Assembly (NCBI GenBank): GCA_963820545.1
Contig: CAWGAJ010000002.1
Coordinates: 124,001-188,000 of the forward strand
Direction: 5' to 3'
Origin: CAWGAJ01 sp963820545
GTDB taxonomy: Bacteria; Planctomycetota; Planctomycetia; Pirellulales; Thermoguttaceae
Length of the DNA stretch: 64,000 nt
The notes below the pieces were generated by a model. The model saw only the letters and a program-made list of their open reading frames with translations. It searched no databases and was not told the origin of the DNA. Shown here one piece after another: positions 36,852 through 45,221 of this stretch (the first letter of the stretch is position 1; each line of letters begins with the position of its first letter). A program made the position numbers and the translations under genes.

Positions 36852-36866
36852 TAATACATTGTATTA
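36852..36866. promoter_or_regulatory. Palindrome TAATACATTGTATTA, candidate operator of the zinc operon
   Basis: Perfect 7-base arms (TAATACA/TGTATTA) around one base, 111 bases upstream of the regulator start and in the only leader of the operon. AT-rich two-fold sites of this size are typical targets of metal-responsive repressors. No other copy was noticed in the window. Confidence 0.45.
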
Positions 36867-36953
36867 CCATATAAGGATCGAGCAAGCCCCCCAAAGCGAC
36901 CTAAAAGACGTAAAAGATAGTGGGTGAAGGTCGATCCGCATCCCTTTAGCGGT

Positions 36954-39065
36954 TCACCAGCGCAGTGTGATCGTCTGTGGCCCGGTTGCGGGCAGCGTGA
37001 CCGACAGGCGGCCGGTGGACGCATCATAGTTGAATTCCACCGCCTTGCTGCCAGCTTCGACAGCCTTTGGTGATTTCTCGGTCCAGGCGATAAATTCGCC
37101 GCCGTCTCGCAGCGTAACCTTGCAGGCCCCTTCGTCGGTCCAGATTTTTTCAGTCACGGCGCCGGTGCTGTTGAGTTTGTCGGCCAAACCCAGCACGGCC
37201 ACGCCGCGGTCGATTGGCGCAAACGAAACGATCTCCCAGTCGCCTTCGGCGAGTTTTATTGGTTCGCGGTCTGTGAGCTTGCATCGCCAGACGCGGTTGG
37301 CCTGGTGGGCAAAGGCGACAAACTCCTCACCGGCCAGATCGGGCGCGTCCGAGGGCGAAACCGTACCGGCAATGGTCACACGTGCATCCTCGGCCGGGTG
37401 ATAGTTGGCGTTAAACACGCCGATCACCGCGCAATCGCGATTGTAGTTAAAAACCTTTAGCAGCACCGGTTCGTGCAGCACGTCGGCAAACAGGCAATCG
37501 CGCGTGGGCCGGCCGATGTTGTCCGCGCGCAGCACGCTGCCGTCGGAAAGGACCAGTTTTTTCAGTAGTTTGAAATCGTGTGCGTCAGGTTTATCCGACA
37601 CATAAACCGGCCCGCCCGACACGGCTCGGCCGGCGGCGTGAAACGAACCCATCTGGTGCCCGGACTGGAACATATCCCAGTCGGGCTGCATGAACTCGCC
37701 GAACCATACGCCCATCAGGGCATTGCAATAAATGTGTAATCCGTGGGTTTCGGGCCGGCGCGGCCAGAAGTCAATCGAGGTGCGAATCAGGGTGGATTGC
37801 GGCGCATCATAGTAGGTTTCCATGCCGTTAGACATGCAATTGATCAGCCGGCCGTTGAAATTAGCAACCACTGATTCCTCCAAGGCTACGCGATAGGCAT
37901 GGCTGAGGGCGACTCGGCCGCCTTGGCCCAGGGCCACGCCTTCGATTAACGCCTGGCTGTCGACTTTCACGCCATCCACGCCCTGGGCCTTCATGCGCTG
38001 GTGATAATCGCTGAGGAACTTGCCGCTTTTTTCGGCCGAAACAACGCCGACCAGGGGCCCCCAGTGTTTCACATTCATCTCCGGCATTTGGCTCATGATT
38101 CCCGGCCCGAACAGCCGGGGCACGTCGCGCACGTCGTATTCGGGAAACGATTTTCCATCCACGCCGCCCCAATAGCCGTTGAGCGTCTGCCAGACGATAA
38201 AAAAGCGGATTTTGAACTGCTCCTTTGCCAACCGGACGGTCGGCGTCAGATCGCCGCCAAAACGCCGGTTAGCCCCTAACGACACCAGGCGCTCCTCGCC
38301 CGTGGGCATACGTTTATAATCCTGCCAGCCGTCGTCGAGAATCATAAAGCGCGGCTCCACGCCGCCGGCAACGAACGATTCCAGTCCGCTGCGCACCTTG
38401 TCGGCCGAAACCTCGCGATAGAACGCATCCCAAGTGCACCAGCCAAAATAATCGGCGAAATCGGGCACGGGTTTTTCGCTGCGCAGTTTGCCCGTGCCCA
38501 AGCGCTTGATCACCGCGCGGGCCCCGGCAGCGGCCATCTTGTATGGATCCCGCCCCACCGAAACAAACACCGCCACGCCGCCTTTGCCAATCGTAAACGG
38601 ATCGTTGGTCTCGCCAGTCAAGACTAAACCCGTTGGACTGCCGCCAAGAGAGAAGCGAAACACATTGTCCAAGAGCGGCACAAGCTGCACTATGTCGCCC
38701 AATTCGGTCTCTGCCATGAGCCATTGCGTTTCAGGTTTCACCTCGGCTGCCGTCTTTCCAGTCAGAGGATTCATCCAAAAAGGCTCGTAGCGGTGTGCAC
38801 TGGTAAAACGCCGCAGACCCTCGATTATGCCCAACTGGGTTTGCTGGAAGGAACTCATATTGCCGGCCGTAAACCGCAAAAAAACGCCCGCGCCCGTGGG
38901 ATCGTCCACCAAGGCAAAGCCCCGAGGAATATTCTTCAATATCGGGCGGTTGTCGCAACTGAGCGTTCCTCTGTTCAGCGAAAACTCCGCCGCCAAGCCG
39001 CTGCCACATAACATAACACCCAGACACAAAGCACAAAGCATCAATCGTGAGCATAACACCGGCAT
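36954..39065 (-). CDS. GH36-like alpha-galactosidase / raffinose-synthase-type enzyme
   Basis: The 703-residue secreted protein (signal peptide to about residue 26) follows the raffinose-synthase/Sip1 branch of GH36. Landmarks are FGWCTWDAFYREVSADKV, PRFMILDDGWQDYKR and GVDGVKVDSQ, with the probable nucleophile Asp near residue 366. FMQPDWDMFQSGHQMGSFHA and SGGPVYVSDKPDAHDFKLLK follow. At the acid/base position the usual S-D-D-F is S-I-D-F (RTSIDFWPRRP, near residue 432), so the general acid may be lost or supplied elsewhere. It should act on alpha-galactosides outside the cytoplasm. It is not cotranscribed with other sugar genes here. Confidence 0.82.
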   Translation of the reverse strand: MPVLCSRLMLCALCLGVMLCGSGLAAEFSLNRGTLSCDNRPILKNIPRGFALVDDPTGAGVFLRFTAGNMSSFQQTQLGIIEGLRRFTSAHRYEPFWMNPLTGKTAAEVKPETQWLMAETELGDIVQLVPLLDNVFRFSLGGSPTGLVLTGETNDPFTIGKGGVAVFVSVGRDPYKMAAAGARAVIKRLGTGKLRSEKPVPDFADYFGWCTWDAFYREVSADKVRSGLESFVAGGVEPRFMILDDGWQDYKRMPTGEERLVSLGANRRFGGDLTPTVRLAKEQFKIRFFIVWQTLNGYWGGVDGKSFPEYDVRDVPRLFGPGIMSQMPEMNVKHWGPLVGVVSAEKSGKFLSDYHQRMKAQGVDGVKVDSQALIEGVALGQGGRVALSHAYRVALEESVVANFNGRLINCMSNGMETYYDAPQSTLIRTSIDFWPRRPETHGLHIYCNALMGVWFGEFMQPDWDMFQSGHQMGSFHAAGRAVSGGPVYVSDKPDAHDFKLLKKLVLSDGSVLRADNIGRPTRDCLFADVLHEPVLLKVFNYNRDCAVIGVFNANYHPAEDARVTIAGTVSPSDAPDLAGEEFVAFAHQANRVWRCKLTDREPIKLAEGDWEIVSFAPIDRGVAVLGLADKLNSTGAVTEKIWTDEGACKVTLRDGGEFIAWTEKSPKAVEAGSKAVEFNYDASTGRLSVTLPATGPQTITLRW

Positions 39066-39093
39066 GATTCACCTCTGATTAATAAATAACTAA

Positions 39094-39813
39094 TTACTCA
39101 TTTATACATCCCAACACCATCGCTGTCAAAAACAACGCGGCGGTCTCGACACGTAGAATGCGCGGACCGAGATTCACCGTGCGCCAACCGGCCGCAACGG
39201 CCAGGGCCACTTCTTCATCGGTAAAACCGCCTTCTGGACCAACTGCTAAAAACACGCGCTGAGGAAATTCCTTGGCTCGCAACGCTTTTATGCCTTGTGA
39301 GGAATCCTGTGGATGTGCCAGCAGCCGTAAAGGCTCCTGCCGGGTCTCGGCCACGAAAGTATCCCAGTCGAGCGGTTCGGCAATTTCCATCAGTCGATTG
39401 CGCCCGCATTGTTTCGAGGCCTCGATCACCGCGCGATGCAGTCGCTCAAGCGCCTGTTGAACCGGCTGGGCGACCGCCCGAGCGGTCTTAAGCGGCACGA
39501 TTCCGCCCACGCCCAATTCCACGGCCTTTTCCACCAGCCATTTTTGCCGCTGGCCCTTGGGCAAAGCCACGCCGAGGCTGAGCACAAAGGGCAATTCCCG
39601 ATCGACTTCCTCTCGGCCAAATACATTCAGTTCCACATGATTAATTCCAAACGTTTCCACGCTGGCCGGGAACTCGGCCCCGCTGCCGTCGAATAAAACC
39701 ACCCTGGCGCCACGCCTTGCCCGCATCACGTTTATCAAGTGATGGGCTTCAGAACCGGTCAAAGACGCCTTGTCGCCAATGATCAGTTTTTCCACAAAAT
39801 AGCGATCAGCCAT
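39094..39813 (-). CDS. rsmE: 16S rRNA (uracil-1498-N3)-methyltransferase
   Basis: A 239-residue SPOUT-fold enzyme. The N-terminal PUA-like part contains SEAHHLINVMRARRGARVVL. The knotted C-terminal half has QRQKWLVEKAVELGV, SKQCGRNRLMEI, the cofactor loop VGPEGGFTDEEV and LGPRILRVETAALF, all highly characteristic. It methylates U1498 of 16S rRNA. The gene starts close to a divergent ATPase gene and has no clear Shine-Dalgarno. Confidence 0.93.
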   Translation of the reverse strand: MADRYFVEKLIIGDKASLTGSEAHHLINVMRARRGARVVLFDGSGAEFPASVETFGINHVELNVFGREEVDRELPFVLSLGVALPKGQRQKWLVEKAVELGVGGIVPLKTARAVAQPVQQALERLHRAVIEASKQCGRNRLMEIAEPLDWDTFVAETRQEPLRLLAHPQDSSQGIKALRAKEFPQRVFLAVGPEGGFTDEEVALAVAAGWRTVNLGPRILRVETAALFLTAMVLGCINE

Positions 39814-40027
39814 GATATTGGAGAGTGCAGCATGAAGAATGGTGAGTGGCTGGAATTAGTTTCGGATTTAGGGGACCAATACCCGTCAAGTTCGTTAACG
39901 ATTGTACCGAAGAGAGAAGTGATACGGGAAGAAGTAGGGTAATGTAATATATACCGGTTTTCATTTTCCCCATTCTTCCCCGATTGCCCAAAGTTCGGCT
40001 CATTATACGGCAAGGAGGCCGAAATCG

Positions 40028-40831
40028 ATGTACCAATCGCATTGGGGTTTGCGAGAGTCGCCGTTTCGCGGCGCACTGGTCTGGCAATTTCTCCAAAAGA
40101 GTCCAACCCACGAGGAGGCGCTTGCCCGAATGCATTTTCTGGTCGATAACCATCGCCGAATGGGATTATTAATGGGTCCCTCGGGCAGCGGCAAGTCTTT
40201 GTTACTGGAGCTCTTTGCCGGACAGGTCAATCGTCGCGGTCTGCCCGTGGTGAAGATCAATCTGTTCGGCGTAGAGCCAGCCGAGATACTTTGGTTGCTG
40301 GCAGCAGGTTTAAAACTAAATCCGCACAGTTCCATCGCAAAGGCCGAACTTTGGCGTATGATTATTGATCGGCTGGCGGAATTTCATTACCAGCAATTGC
40401 ATACCGTGATTCTCCTGGACGATGCCGATAGCGCACATGAAGACGTGCTTACTCAAGTCACCCGGCTTGCTCGGCACGACGGCTTGGGCGAAACACGGCT
40501 GACAATGATCCTCGCCGGCCGGCAGGAAAAAATGCGACGCCTGGGTGAACAACTGCTCGAACTGATCGAATTGCGCATCGATCTGGAGCCTTGGGAGCCC
40601 TTGGATACGGCGAATTTTTTAAAGTACTCTCTTACTGCGGCCGGGCAAAAATCTCCGGTCTTTTCCCCACAGGCGGTCGCCCGACTGCACGAACTGGCCC
40701 AGGGCATTCCCCGCCGCGTTTCGCAACTGGCCGATCTTTCTCTCTTGGCCGGCGCCGGCCAGAATCTCCAACAAATCGACGCCCAAGTCGTGGAATCGGT
40801 GTATCAAGAATTATGCCCGGCACAAGTCTAG
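40028..40831 (+). CDS. ExeA/TniB-like AAA ATPase
   Basis: A 267-residue protein opening MYQSHWGLRESPFRG, the usual start of ExeA-type ATPases. Walker A GPSGSGKSLLLELF (residues about 50-63), Walker B TVILLDDADSAHEDVL and sensor LTMILAGRQ are present. The C-terminal helical lid includes SPQAVARLHELAQGIPRRVS. Relatives serve in type II secretion, transposition target choice or pilus assembly. No peptidoglycan-binding domain is attached and no such genes are nearby, so the role is open. Its end overlaps the convergent DUF2617 gene by 4 bases. Confidence 0.82.
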   Translation: MYQSHWGLRESPFRGALVWQFLQKSPTHEEALARMHFLVDNHRRMGLLMGPSGSGKSLLLELFAGQVNRRGLPVVKINLFGVEPAEILWLLAAGLKLNPHSSIAKAELWRMIIDRLAEFHYQQLHTVILLDDADSAHEDVLTQVTRLARHDGLGETRLTMILAGRQEKMRRLGEQLLELIELRIDLEPWEPLDTANFLKYSLTAAGQKSPVFSPQAVARLHELAQGIPRRVSQLADLSLLAGAGQNLQQIDAQVVESVYQELCPAQV

Positions 40832-41367
40832 GGCAGCTTGAACAAGGATTGCGTTTTCACGATGGCGTAATCGTCGGGGAAGGTGTGGAAGGCCTGGATC
40901 AGCAATTGCCGGCTGCGGGTTTCGATATTAATATAGCTTAGTGCGCCTAAGGCTATCCGTCCGCTGGAATCGAAGCGGTGCAACATGCCTTGGCGCAATC
41001 CGTCCAGGGTGAGTTCTTGTTGATAGGTCCAAAAAACTTCCGGTTCCACGGATTCGAGCTGGAAATTCATCATGTAGCAGGCCCCGCCGCGGCAGTTCAC
41101 ATAGTCGCTCATTTGGCCGCGGAGCCGATGAAACATCAGCCGCCGTCGCGTAGGCAAGGGATTCTGCGCCGAGGTGGCCACTTCGGTCAGCGTCAGTCCC
41201 GCATAACGCCAGGTCACCACGTGGCCCGTGCTGGTGATATCAATCCGGGCTTGATAATCGCCGCGATTAACGGTACGGGTGCAAAGAACCTGAAAAAGTT
41301 CAGGATGCAACGGCCGACCGTAGACGCGAAAAATTAACTCGGCAATTTTAGGTCTTACGGTGAGCAA
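40828..41367 (-). CDS. DUF2617-like protein
   Basis: A 179-residue protein beginning MLTVRPKIAELIFRVYGRPL, with a central beta-rich region (GHVVTWRYAGLTLTEVATSA) and a conserved-looking tail (LLIQAFHTFPDDYAIVKTQS). I match it from memory to the DUF2617 family; function is unknown. It is probably cytoplasmic (no signal or membrane segment) and converges on the ATPase gene with a 4-base overlap. Confidence 0.6.
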   Translation of the reverse strand: MLTVRPKIAELIFRVYGRPLHPELFQVLCTRTVNRGDYQARIDITSTGHVVTWRYAGLTLTEVATSAQNPLPTRRRLMFHRLRGQMSDYVNCRGGACYMMNFQLESVEPEVFWTYQQELTLDGLRQGMLHRFDSSGRIALGALSYINIETRSRQLLIQAFHTFPDDYAIVKTQSLFKLP

Positions 41368-41737
41368 GGCGATAACTCCTTCTCTTCTTTAAGGCCTCGT
41401 GATTAATATTTTTCCGTGCGGCAGATACCCTGATTATAATTAAAGAATCTTCCTCGAATAAAGGGCGCTTTGCCAAAAATAATTTTCCCGCAAGATCATC
41501 TTGACAAAAGTTAAACCACTTGTTCCGCGCAGGCAATTTTTGCGTTTTATGGTGGTGGATTCAGGGTGGCCCCGCAAAAAACATACCCAAAAGAAATATA
41601 AAATGACAATGCACTAATAATGATGAACCATTACCAATTGCAGCTTTAGGAAATTTTTATAGTTTCGTCATTCGTGCTTCGTCGTTGTTTCTGATCGTTA
41701 ATAACTGATTACTTACAACTGATTACTGACAACTTCT
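41368..41737. other. Intergenic region between DUF2617 gene and CPBP gene
   Basis: No gene is seen apart from a heptamer array at 41702-41736. A 62-codon minus ORF here has no supporting signals. Confidence 0.55.
41702..41736. repeat. Heptamer array, 5 units (TAACTGA)
   Basis: Units TAACTGA, TTACTTA, CAACTGA, TTACTGA and CAACTTC. It ends 2 bases from the CPBP stop codon at 41738. Confidence 0.88.
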
Positions 41738-42463
41738 CTAAAACAATCCCACCAGAATATCATAGACGGCATGTGTGCCCGCAGCGATGCCAAACCCTCG
41801 ATAGATAAACAAGATAGAGAAAAAAACACCGGCCACGAAGCGAAACAAAAAACTGAACCAATAAAATGTGTCGCCTGCATGGCCTACGTAATGAGCAACA
41901 GCGAACACTAGACTACTTACCAGCACCGCTAGCACCATACTGGGTTTTTGCGCACTCCACCATTGCCGGATCAGCCACACTATTGCCGAAAGCAGCATCA
42001 ACCGAAACAACAGTTCTTCATAAATTCCGGCCCCTAAATACACCACCAATTTGGCGGAGATATTCGCTTCAACTGTTTCCCCAACCGCAAAAAATAATGA
42101 GCTCTGTAAAACCGCAACTACCCGCAAGCATATAGCCAACAAGAGGCATTCGACAACCATGGGCCAGAGGACGCTGGGGGAAAAACGCCATGGCTCGTGC
42201 GTCAGATAGTGCCAGGCCCCCAAAATACATACCGTTAACAGCGGCAGCAGTAGATGTTGACTGAAACCCAACCGGTCGAGGAATTGCTGCATCCAGGCAT
42301 AGGCCCCGTTTTGGACGCCCCAGATCAATACGCCCGCCTCGTAAATCAACAGTAGTGGGGCGATAAAGACCAGGCTTACTATGGGCCGCCGCGACTGCAC
42401 CCAGTAATTTTCCGCACGAAGAAAAAATTGACTATGGATGGTTTGATCCGACATACTTGGCAA
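41738..42463 (-). CDS. CPBP-family intramembrane metalloprotease
   Basis: A 241-residue membrane protein with six to eight hydrophobic segments. The three family motifs are visible: EE-x3-R in GAGIYEELLFRLML (about residue 146), FAVAHY (about 190) and an asparagine/histidine-containing last motif in GIAAGTHAVYDILVG. CPBP (Abi) proteins cleave membrane-embedded substrates, for instance prenylated proteins or peptides; the target is unknown. Heptamer arrays lie on both sides of the gene. Confidence 0.85.
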   Translation of the reverse strand: MPSMSDQTIHSQFFLRAENYWVQSRRPIVSLVFIAPLLLIYEAGVLIWGVQNGAYAWMQQFLDRLGFSQHLLLPLLTVCILGAWHYLTHEPWRFSPSVLWPMVVECLLLAICLRVVAVLQSSLFFAVGETVEANISAKLVVYLGAGIYEELLFRLMLLSAIVWLIRQWWSAQKPSMVLAVLVSSLVFAVAHYVGHAGDTFYWFSFLFRFVAGVFFSILFIYRGFGIAAGTHAVYDILVGLF

Positions 42464-42503
42464 TCTCGTTCGTTTTCGGAAATATTAAAAAACTTAACGA
42501 TTT

Positions 42504-42545
42504 CAAATGGTAAATTGCAAAATGCAAATTTCAAATTGCAGAAGC
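42504..42545. repeat. Heptamer array, 6 units (CAAATTG)
   Basis: Units CAAATGG, TAAATTG, CAAAATG, CAAATTT, CAAATTG and CAGAAGC, about 40 bases upstream of the CPBP start. Confidence 0.88.
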
Positions 42546-42665
42546 TTGCTCAGAGTCACCTGGCTACCCGAATCCAACAAAAATGACTAAGATGATGGCG
42601 TTCATAATAGTTGTAAATGGCTTTTTTTAAACAGGATTCAGCGTTAAGTAATTACTTTGGTTTTT

Positions 42666-42693
42666 AATCCTGAATCCTGAACCCTGAATCCTT
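42666..42693. repeat. Heptamer array, 4 units (AATCCTG), abutting a start codon
   Basis: Units AATCCTG, AATCCTG, AACCCTG and AATCCTT end 2 bases before the ATG of the endonuclease gene. Confidence 0.92.
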
Positions 42694-42695
42694 GC

Positions 42696-43367
42696 ATGTC
42701 CAGCGTATTGCTCCCAGTTTACGATAAACTACTAAAGGCCTTTGGTCCGCAGCATTGGTGGCCGGGCCAATCGCCTTTCGAGGTAATGGTCGGGGCCGTT
42801 CTGACGCAAAACACCAATTGGCAGAATGTGGAGAAGGCCATCGCCAACCTTTGCCAGGCCGATCTTTTGGAACCTCACGCCCTTTATAACGTACCCATCG
42901 AAGAACTTGAAGAGCTCCTGCGTCCGGCCGGCTACTTCCGCGTTAAGGCCCGCCGCCTGCGCAATCTCTTGGAGTACATCGTAAAGCGTTACCACGGCTC
43001 GCTGGAGGCCATGTTTCAGACCGACTTACAAACGCTGCGCAACGAGCTTTTGACCATCAGCGGCATCGGACCGGAAACGGCCGATTCCATCTTGCTTTAC
43101 GCCGGAGGATTGCCGGTGTTTGTGGTCGACGCCTACACCCATCGTATTTTTGCCCGGCACGGCTGGACCGGCTTTGACGCCGATTACCATCAAATCCAAG
43201 ATTATTGCCAGTCTACTCTACCCGCCGACGAGCAATTGTATAATGAATATCATGCCTTACTGGTGCATCTGGGCAAGCATTATTGCCGAAAATCAAAACC
43301 CAAATGCCATGAATGTCCGCTTAGAGACTTGCTTCCCAACGGCGGCCTATTGGAACCTGAATATTGA
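42696..43367 (+). CDS. Endonuclease III-like HhH-GPD DNA glycosylase
   Basis: A 223-residue protein with the helix-hairpin-helix motif LLTISGIGPETADSILLYA (about 110-128). The catalytic aspartate follows in VFVVDAYTHRIFARHG. The C-terminal iron-sulfur cluster motif is C-x6-C-x2-C with a preceding Cys (HYCRKSKPKCHECPL). The catalytic Lys of bifunctional Nth (in the LPGVGRKTA loop) is not present: the loop reads ISGIGPETA, as in monofunctional relatives of the Nth-like branch. It removes damaged bases. No Shine-Dalgarno is visible because a heptamer array occupies that place. Confidence 0.87.
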   Translation: MSSVLLPVYDKLLKAFGPQHWWPGQSPFEVMVGAVLTQNTNWQNVEKAIANLCQADLLEPHALYNVPIEELEELLRPAGYFRVKARRLRNLLEYIVKRYHGSLEAMFQTDLQTLRNELLTISGIGPETADSILLYAGGLPVFVVDAYTHRIFARHGWTGFDADYHQIQDYCQSTLPADEQLYNEYHALLVHLGKHYCRKSKPKCHECPLRDLLPNGGLLEPEY

Positions 43368-43436
43368 TAAAGAATGTTTAACCGGGACACTTGAGCCCGG
43401 AGTAAGGACGCATAAAAACAAGTTGACCAATTTGGG

Positions 43437-43509
43437 TGGCACGCCCTGAGGAACGAAGGGCGTGGTGGACGGCCAAACCACGCCCTTCGCTTCACTCAGG
43501 GACCTGCCA
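43437..43509. repeat. Large imperfect palindrome between the endonuclease gene and rarA
   Basis: Perfect 13-base inner arms CGAAGGGCGTGGT (43454-43466) and ACCACGCCCTTCG (43477-43489), with outer arms CCCTGAG (43444-43450) and CTCAGGG (43495-43501). It could act as a terminator or mobile repeat; no T run follows. Confidence 0.9.
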
Positions 43510-43560
43510 CACTTGCCCGGTGTAAGACTACCATGACGCAGTGATAAAAGGTTTTCCAGT

Positions 43561-44899
43561 ATGTCCTTATTCGAGGAAAGCGAAGCGGCACATCGGCGCG
43601 AAGCGCAACCCCTTGCTGCGCATGCGGCCGGTAACGCTGGACGAGTTCGTCGGCCAGCGCCACTTTCTCGGCGAGGGAAAGCTGCTCCGCCGATTATTGG
43701 CCGCCGATCGACTCGGTTCGGTGATTTTCTACGGCCCGCCGGGCACGGGCAAGACCACGCTCGCCCGGCTCTTGGCCCGGGAAAGCCGCAGCCACTTTCA
43801 GCAGATTTCCGCCGTGGCGGCCGGCGTAAAGGAACTGCGGGAAATCCTCGCCGCCGCTTACGATCGCCTCTCGGCCCAGGGCCAGCGCACGCTGCTTTTC
43901 ATCGACGAAATCCATCGCTTTAACAAGGCCCAGCAAGACGTGCTTTTGCCCGGCGTGGAAGAAGGCATTGTGATCCTGGTGGGCGCGACCACGGAAAATC
44001 CTTTTTTCACCATCAATAGTCCGCTGGTCAGCCGCAGTCGGATTTTTCAATTTCAGCCGCTATCGATTGACGACATTAAGACTTTGCTGCTCCGCGCGAT
44101 TGCCGATGCCCAGCGCGGGCTGGGACAATATCAAATCCATCTTCACGACGACGCCCTGGAATTTCTGGCCGAAGTCAGCGACGGCGATGCGCGCCGTGCC
44201 CTTTCGGCGCTGGAAGTGGGCGTGCTTTCCAGCGGCCCAGGTCCCATCGAGTTCACCCGGCAACTGGCCGAGGAATCGGTGCAGCGCAAGGCCGTGCAAT
44301 ACGACCGCCAGGGCGATGCGCATTACGATTCCATCAGCGCACTCATAAAAAGCATCCGCGGCAGCGATCCCGACGCCGCCTTGTATTGGCTCGCGCGCAT
44401 GCTCGAAGGCGGCGAAGACGTGCGCTTCCTCGCCCGGCGTCTGGTAATTTTGGCCAGCGAAGACGTGGGCAATGCCGATCCGGACGCCTTGCCCCTGGCC
44501 GTTGCCGCGGCCCAGGCCTGCGAACTGGTCGGGCTGCCCGAATGCCAGTTGAATCTCGCCCAAGCAGTCACTTATCTGGCCTGTGCGCCAAAATCAAATG
44601 CGGCCACCACAGGCATCGGCGAAGCCCGCTCCGACGTGCGCGAAGGACGTCTGCTGCCCGTGCCGGTCCATCTGCGCGATGCCAACTATCCCGGTGCCAA
44701 GCGTTTTGGGCACGGCAAAGACTACCAATACGCCCACGACCACCCAGACGCCATCGCTGCCCAGGATTACCTGGGCGTGGAGCGGGAATACTATCGCCCC
44801 ACGGATCGCGGCTTTGAAAACGAACTGGTGCAAAGGCTGGAAAAAATCCGCGCCCGACTACGGGAAGGAAAGAAAAAGGGGATAGAGGATAGAGAATAG
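43561..44899 (+). CDS. rarA: Replication-associated recombination ATPase RarA (start region frameshifted)
   Basis: The expected N-terminus MSLFEESEAAHRREAQPLAA starts at 43561. Near 43617-43622 the frame changes and RMRPVTLDEFVGQRHFLG continues in the +1 frame to 44899. The open frame from 43541 therefore has an artificial first 25 residues. Walker A GPPGTGKTTL, Walker B LLFIDEIHRFNKAQQD, sensor GATTENPFF and the tetramerisation/C-terminal domain (YPGAKRFGHGKDYQYAHDHP) are intact. RarA/MgsA acts at stalled replication forks. The last codons (GIEDRE) are read from a heptamer array. Confidence 0.92.
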
Positions 44900-44909
44900 G
44901 GGGATAGAG
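44881..44909. repeat. Heptamer array, about 4 units (GATAGAG), overlapping the rarA stop
   Basis: GATAGAG, GATAGAG, AATAGGG, then a one-base slip and GATAGAG. The rarA stop codon lies in the third unit. Confidence 0.85.
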
Positions 44910-44915
44910 GATTCT

Positions 44916-44946
44916 GTAAAGCCGCGACCAGTGGTCGCGATTTTAG
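44916..44946. repeat. GCCGCGACC palindrome copy
   Basis: TAAAGCCGCGACCA and TGGTCGCGATTTTA form an almost perfect hairpin. Confidence 0.88.
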
Positions 44947-44950
44947 TCGT

Positions 44951-44995
44951 CTTGTTCCCACGCTCCGCGGCGATAGCAATGCTAGCATGATGAAT
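44951..44995. repeat. GTTCCCACGCTCC element, copy 2
   Basis: Starts TTGTTCCCACGCTCCGCGG; the right arm is diverged (GCTAGCATG). Confidence 0.6.
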
Positions 44996-45096
44996 TAAAC
45001 AGACGATAAATTGTGAAAATAGAAAAAATTAAAAACCATGCGATAAGCGAATTGTGAAGCCACAAGCGCTTTTTTTAAGCCCTCAGAATACTTCAT

Positions 45097-45131
45097 CCCT
45101 ATCCCCTATCCTCTAATCCCTATCCCCTAAT
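45097..45131. repeat. Heptamer array, 5 units (CCCTATC)
   Basis: CCCTATC, CCCTATC, CTCTAAT, CCCTATC and CCCTAAT. CCCTATC is close to the reverse complement of the words at 44881, so neighbouring arrays may share ancestry. Confidence 0.93.
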
Positions 45132-45221
45132 AATTCGGCATAGCTTTTTTTCCGGGTGTTTCGTATGATTCGCTCCCTTATCTCGACATATTAGTCAAAA
45201 AGCCCGTCAAGGAGGACGGAC

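Larger units (their letters stand above)
44900..45221. other. Repeat-filled intergenic region between rarA and the transpeptidase-like gene
   Basis: It contains the GCCGCGACC palindrome (44916-44946), a GTTCCCACGCTCC element (44951-44995) and a heptamer array (45097-45131), with no gene. The start of the next gene has a normal AAGGAGG at about 45209-45215. Confidence 0.7.
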
